A DNA stretch of 64,000 nt from Oricola indica (lineage in GTDB: Bacteria; Pseudomonadota; Alphaproteobacteria; Rhizobiales; Rhizobiaceae). Below, in pieces: positions 60,396 to 64,000 of this stretch (its first letter is position 1; each line of letters opens with the position of its first letter). A program made the position numbers and the translations under genes. The stretch is from assembly GCF_019966595.1 (NCBI RefSeq), contig NZ_JAINFJ010000001.1, forward strand, positions 1,054,001-1,118,000, written 5' to 3'. The notes below the pieces were generated by a model. The model saw only the letters and a program-made list of their open reading frames with translations. It was not told the DNA's origin and searched no databases.

Positions 60396-61610
60396 TCATT
60401 TTCGCAGCACTTTTAGCAACTCCATCGACGCATAGCCATCCCGCTCCAGGCCGTACCGCTCCTGGAACGACAGGATCGCACTGCGCGATTCCGGTCCGAT
60501 CTTTCCGTCGATCTCGCCACCATAGAACCCGGCGCTCTTCAACCGCTTCTGCAATTCCTCGCTTTCGGAGATGCTGAGCCGGGTGAAAGGTCGTTTCCAA
60601 TCCTTGCGCGGTCCGGGGAAGCCGGCGATCTGGTCGGCGAGCATGCCCACGGCGAGCGCATATTTGTCGGCATTGTTGTAGCGCTTGATGACGAAGAAGT
60701 TCTTCACCATAAGGAAGGCCGGACCGTCGCGCCCCTGCAGGACCTTCAACTCCGCCGATTGCCCCGGACGTGGAAACGGCTTCCCGTTGGCGCGCGTAAC
60801 GCCGATGGACGCCCATTTGGACAGCGACATCGACCCGCCGGGAAATTTCCGGCCCGGCGGCAGGGTCACCTCGTAGCCCCAGGTCTCGCCTTTCTGCCAG
60901 CCATTGCGGCGCAAGAGATTGGCGGCCGTCCACAGGGCGTCGGGAACCGAGTTCCAGATATCGCGGCGCCCGTCGCGGTCGCCGTCGACGGCATAGGCGA
61001 TATAGCTGGTCGGGATGAACTGGGTATGTCCCATGGCGCCGGCCCACGAACCCATCAGCCCGTCGCGCGAAACATCGCCGCTCTGCAGGATCTTGAGAGC
61101 GCCGATCAATTGTCCGCGCGCATATTTCGCGCGCCGGCGGTCGGCATAGGCCAGTGTCGCGAGCGCCTGCGGCACGTAATGGAGCCGGTCACGGCGTTTG
61201 AGGAATTCGCCGTAATCGGATTCCATCGACCAGATCGCCAGCACGATATGCTTGTCGACGCCGGTGCTCCGCTCGATCGAATTGAGCAGGCGACCATATT
61301 TGCGCAGCATCTGGCGCCCGGTCGCGACGGAACGCTCGTGTACGCGCCCGTCGATATACTGCCAGGCTTCGTCGCGAAATTCGGGTTGGAACCGCGCCTT
61401 TTCGAGAACCGCGGGGTCCGGGTCGGTGATCCCCGCAAAAGCGCGGTCATAGACGGAAGGTGAAATACCGCGGGCGATCGCCGTTCCGCGAAAATCGCCG
61501 ATCCATCGCTGGAAGCCGGCATCCGCGAAAGCAGATGCGGTAAAAGGTGCGAGAAGTGCCGCAGCGGCGACAACGATCCCAGCGTGCCGGATACCGGGGA
61601 CGAGAGGCAT
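60396..61610 (-). CDS. Lytic murein transglycosylase, MltB family
   Basis: Cleaves peptidoglycan with 1,6-anhydro product formation. The 404 aa contain a signal peptide (IVVAAAALLAPFTASAFA), the SLT-type domain (about 33-330) with the catalytic Glu in AIWSMESDYGEF and MGHTQFIPTSYIAYAVDGDGD-like core, and a C-terminal peptidoglycan-binding domain (about 345-400). AAGGAG precedes the ATG at 61610; upstream in-frame codons are excluded. Same strand as DUF459 and the barrel gene, suggesting an envelope cluster. Confidence 0.9.
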   Translation of the reverse strand: MPLVPGIRHAGIVVAAAALLAPFTASAFADAGFQRWIGDFRGTAIARGISPSVYDRAFAGITDPDPAVLEKARFQPEFRDEAWQYIDGRVHERSVATGRQMLRKYGRLLNSIERSTGVDKHIVLAIWSMESDYGEFLKRRDRLHYVPQALATLAYADRRRAKYARGQLIGALKILQSGDVSRDGLMGSWAGAMGHTQFIPTSYIAYAVDGDRDGRRDIWNSVPDALWTAANLLRRNGWQKGETWGYEVTLPPGRKFPGGSMSLSKWASIGVTRANGKPFPRPGQSAELKVLQGRDGPAFLMVKNFFVIKRYNNADKYALAVGMLADQIAGFPGPRKDWKRPFTRLSISESEELQKRLKSAGFYGGEIDGKIGPESRSAILSFQERYGLERDGYASMELLKVLRK

Positions 61611-61722
61611 GACTGTCACTCCTTTCAAGGTTGATGTTTCAATCCGTGCCGCGCCGGCGTCCGGGTCACCTTGCTGTTGAGCAAGTATCGCCCGATTCGA
61701 TGGCATAATTTCGGCACGCTCG

Positions 61723-63153
61723 TCAGCGCTGCAATCGCAGCCCGACATAAGCACTTGTCGTCCGGCCACGTTGGGCCGGGTCGGAACTCAGCGTCTCTTC
61801 GTGCCCGACCCGTGTCCTCAGGCCAGCGAAGCGATTGAACCAGAATGTCAACGCGGCGTCCGCGTTCAGAGTGACCTCGTCGGCGCTGCCATCGGCGTCG
61901 CGATACTCCGCGCCGAAGCCGGCTTCCGCCGTCAGATTGGCCCGTACACGGTGGGTTACCCCGAGATTCGCCGCGTAGAGCAATGCTCCGCTTTCGGAGG
62001 TGCCGCCGCTGGTTTCCGTCGAAGTCGAAAGGTCGAGTGTTACATCCGTCTCCCGGCGAGGCGACCAGTTGAAGGTCGCGTCGACGGACACGCCGGCGAT
62101 ATCCGCGAGAGCGGAATCGGCGATGTCCTCGCGCAAATAGCCGGCCGAAATCTCGCCGTTCAGCTTCTCGCCAAGATCGATCCCCGTGCCGAGCCGCAAC
62201 CCATAGCGAACGGAATTGCGATCGAGCCCGCCGCTATCCGGCGTCTCGCGCATCCGCCGCACACCATAAGTCGCCTCAATGAAGGGCGAGAAAACAGCGG
62301 ACGCCTCGATGCCGGCGCGCAGCCGGCCGTCGATCATCGTATTGTCCAGATCCGACTGCGGGATGACCGTCGCGTCGCTCAACTCCGCGTCGCCATACAT
62401 GCTGTGTTCGACGGAGAGTTCGCCTTCGCCATAGAGCCTTCCGACTTCCTGGCGTAACGCGAGCGAACCGGAAAATGTCTGCGTCGGCGGATCGTTGACC
62501 CCGGTCACGACCGGAATGAGCCCAGGATCGGTGGCCGCGATGAAAGCGGCCGATTGCGGGTCGTCCAGCGCGTAGCTGTAGCCCAACCTACCGGTCAGTG
62601 TCGTCGAGGCACCGATATCCAGCCGTCCGGTCGCGTTGATCGTGCCCTCGGGTTCGAGCGTATCGTCCCCGCTCAACCCGCGCTGCAGCCGTCCGAAGGC
62701 GGAAATGTCCAACGCATGCCGAGACCAGTCGGACTCGAGGTCGAGTTGAAGCGATCCCTCGCCGGATAAGGTGTTCGAGCCCGACTCGCGTTTGCCGTTG
62801 AGGCCAAGATCGAGGGTCGAGCGCAAGACGAAACTTCCGAGCGGGGTACCGAGCGCCGCGTAGGGATTCCCTTCTTCCCCGACGCTTCCGGTCTGCAAGG
62901 GACCCACGGCCGGCACTGGCAATGCCCGCGTCGGCGTAAAGACGGCATCGTCGTCAGGCAGAATGATTTCGGCTTTCGGGTCCGCAACGTCCTGCGCCGT
63001 GTCGTCTCCGGACACGCCGCGCAGGCCTCCAAGGTCTTGCGCAAAGACCGGCGCGCACAGGCAAAGCCCCAACCCGCCTGTTGCGAGCAACAGAGCGAAT
63101 CGCTCCGGAACGAACGTCCGGCCACAGTCTTTTTCGAACAGGACCGTCGGCAC
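61723..63153 (-). CDS. Outer-membrane beta-barrel protein
   Basis: A 476-aa protein with a signal peptide (LLLATGGLGLCLCAPVFA-Q) and an acidic periplasmic segment, then a C-terminal barrel with alternating polar/hydrophobic strands (for example LRSTLDLGLNGKR, SLALRQEVGRLYGEGELSVE, NGEISAGYLRED) ending YVGLRLQR. The last residue is Arg, not the usual aromatic. It resembles BBP2-type outer-membrane proteins. GTG at 63153 is chosen because GAGGTG lies 7 nt upstream; TTG at 63159 is possible. Role unknown. Confidence 0.82.
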   Translation of the reverse strand: MPTVLFEKDCGRTFVPERFALLLATGGLGLCLCAPVFAQDLGGLRGVSGDDTAQDVADPKAEIILPDDDAVFTPTRALPVPAVGPLQTGSVGEEGNPYAALGTPLGSFVLRSTLDLGLNGKRESGSNTLSGEGSLQLDLESDWSRHALDISAFGRLQRGLSGDDTLEPEGTINATGRLDIGASTTLTGRLGYSYALDDPQSAAFIAATDPGLIPVVTGVNDPPTQTFSGSLALRQEVGRLYGEGELSVEHSMYGDAELSDATVIPQSDLDNTMIDGRLRAGIEASAVFSPFIEATYGVRRMRETPDSGGLDRNSVRYGLRLGTGIDLGEKLNGEISAGYLREDIADSALADIAGVSVDATFNWSPRRETDVTLDLSTSTETSGGTSESGALLYAANLGVTHRVRANLTAEAGFGAEYRDADGSADEVTLNADAALTFWFNRFAGLRTRVGHEETLSSDPAQRGRTTSAYVGLRLQR

Positions 63154-63197
63154 GGCCAATCACCTCGTTTTCCTTACCGAAACCTAAACGTCGGTGG

Positions 63198-63212
63198 TTA
63201 ACGAAACCTTAG
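63198..63212 (-). promoter_or_regulatory. CtrA-like site upstream of the beta-barrel gene
   Basis: TTAA-N7-TTAG, 45 bp before the barrel start and 95 bp before kpsF in the divergent intergenic region. The motif is near the CtrA consensus but short. Confidence 0.3.
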
Positions 63213-63307
63213 GAACGAGAAGCGTTTCCACCGGATTACGGGCCCGTTTGCCCAGGCCCGGCGCATCCCTCATGGACAAAATCCCGGCGGTGGAGTAGCG
63301 AACGGCA

Positions 63308-64000
63308 ATGAGCAGCAAAGCGCATTTGTTGGAACCCGTCGAAAAGCCGATCGCTTCCGCCCTGAAGACACTGGCCTTTCAGCAAAAGGGCCTGTCCGCA
63401 CTGGCCGATGCCATTGGAAACGGGCTCGGCGAATCATTCTTGGCTGCCATCGAAAAAATCAACGGCATCAAGGGCCGCGTCATCGTGACCGGCGTCGGCA
63501 AGAGCGGTCATATCGGCTCGAAAATGGCAGCGACGCTTGCCTCGACGGGCACGCCCGCCTTTTTCGTGCATCCCGCCGAGGCCAATCATGGCGACCTTGG
63601 CATGATCGCACGCGACGACGCGATCATCGCCATGTCATGGTCGGGAGAAACACAGGAACTGAGTGGCATATTGCGCTATTCGCGCCGCTTCGAAATTCCC
63701 CTTATCGCGATGACGTCCGGCGAAAACTCGACGCTGGCGCGCGAGGCGGACATCGTTCTCATTCTGCCGAAATCGGACGAGGCCTGCCCGCACGGGCTTG
63801 CCCCGACCACCTCGACCCTGATGCAACTCGCGCTGGGCGACGCGATCTCGGTCGCGCTGCTCGAAAGCCGCGGCTTCAGCGCGACGGATTTCCACACCTT
63901 TCACCCGGGCGGCAAGCTCGGCGCGAACCTGACCCATGTCGGCGAGATCATGCATGTCGGTAGCAAAGTACCGCTCGTTCCGCTGGGAACGCCCATGGCG
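63308..64000 (+). CDS. kpsF: Arabinose-5-phosphate isomerase, KpsF/GutQ family (3' end outside window)
   Basis: Isomerises D-ribulose-5-phosphate to D-arabinose-5-phosphate, the first committed step toward Kdo for lipopolysaccharide. The visible 231 aa show the SIS domain with VTGVGKSGHIGSKMAATLASTGTPAFFVHP, SWSGETQELSG and PLIAMTSGENSTLA, then the expected GLAPTTSTLMQLALGDA. The CBS-domain part is just starting. ATG at 63308; frame open to the edge. Confidence 0.95.
   Translation, partial: MSSKAHLLEPVEKPIASALKTLAFQQKGLSALADAIGNGLGESFLAAIEKINGIKGRVIVTGVGKSGHIGSKMAATLASTGTPAFFVHPAEANHGDLGMIARDDAIIAMSWSGETQELSGILRYSRRFEIPLIAMTSGENSTLAREADIVLILPKSDEACPHGLAPTTSTLMQLALGDAISVALLESRGFSATDFHTFHPGGKLGANLTHVGEIMHVGSKVPLVPLGTPMA

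Overview
The window is high-GC, gene-dense chromosomal DNA of an alphaproteobacterium, almost certainly of the order Hyphomicrobiales (Rhizobiales). The argument rests on gene order and lineage-typical families: ruvCAB next to ybgC-tolQRAB-pal-cpoB-tilS, DUF4164-zapA-6S RNA-ygfA-ymdB next to tkt-gap-pgk-class I aldolase, rcdA with DUF1192 and a cysteine-free L31, a TrcR (DUF1013) regulator, and the suhB-efp-purEK-rpmJ-pyk-DUF1036-DUF1244 neighbourhood. I see no tRNA, rRNA, CRISPR array, insertion sequence, phage gene or attachment site. This is core genome with a few accessory insertions.

Layout. 1-7.1 kb (minus strand): tilS (cut by the window edge), cpoB, pal, tolB, tolA, tolR, tolQ, ybgC, the trans-envelope Tol-Pal machine. 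7.1-11.7 kb: an Asp/Glu racemase-family gene, ruvB, ruvA, ruvC, a TauE/SafE permease and yebC. 11.8-15.7 kb: a TonB-dependent receptor preceded by a RirA-like iron box, then two exported proteins. 15.7-18.0 kb (minus): ymdB, 5-formyl-THF cyclo-ligase, 6S RNA, zapA and DUF4164. 18.3-26.1 kb (plus): transketolase, GAPDH, two small membrane ORFs, a K+/H+ antiporter, phosphoglycerate kinase and class I aldolase; pyruvate kinase lies at 57 kb. 26-32.6 kb: SGNH hydrolase, propionyl-CoA synthetase, SDR, VOC protein, WYL and MarR regulators, TrcR. 32.7-41 kb: a GGDEF-EAL gene interrupted by an in-frame amber codon, a phytase-like exported esterase behind a PhoB box, a transglutaminase-like protein, a B12/radical-SAM enzyme and a quinone oxidoreductase. 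41-45.9 kb: DUF1192, a candidate sRNA, rcdA, rpmE, an ABC exporter and an OxyR-like regulator without the redox cysteines. 45.9-64 kb: an ExbB/OmpA-like pair, suhB, efp, Sel1 and ThiE-like genes, a second TauE permease with an ArsR regulator, two DUF465 genes, purEK, L36, a TPR protein, alpha/beta hydrolase, pyk, DUF1036, DUF1244, DUF459, a lytic transglycosylase, a beta-barrel protein and kpsF (cut by the window edge).

Functional themes are envelope integrity (Tol-Pal, transglycosylase, outer-membrane proteins, KpsF), lower glycolysis and the pentose phosphate pathway, translation (EF-P, L31, L36, TilS), and cell-cycle control (RcdA, TrcR, ZapA, with several CtrA-like TTAA-N7-TTAA sites).

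I found no clearly new multi-gene system. The observations most worth checking are the amber-split diguanylate cyclase/phosphodiesterase, the PhoB box before the phytase-like gene, the candidate sRNA and paired CtrA-like boxes before rcdA, and the cysteine-less OxyR homologue with an in-phase OxyR-type box and two divergent microproteins. All functional assignments come from reading motifs and gene order; no database search was run.
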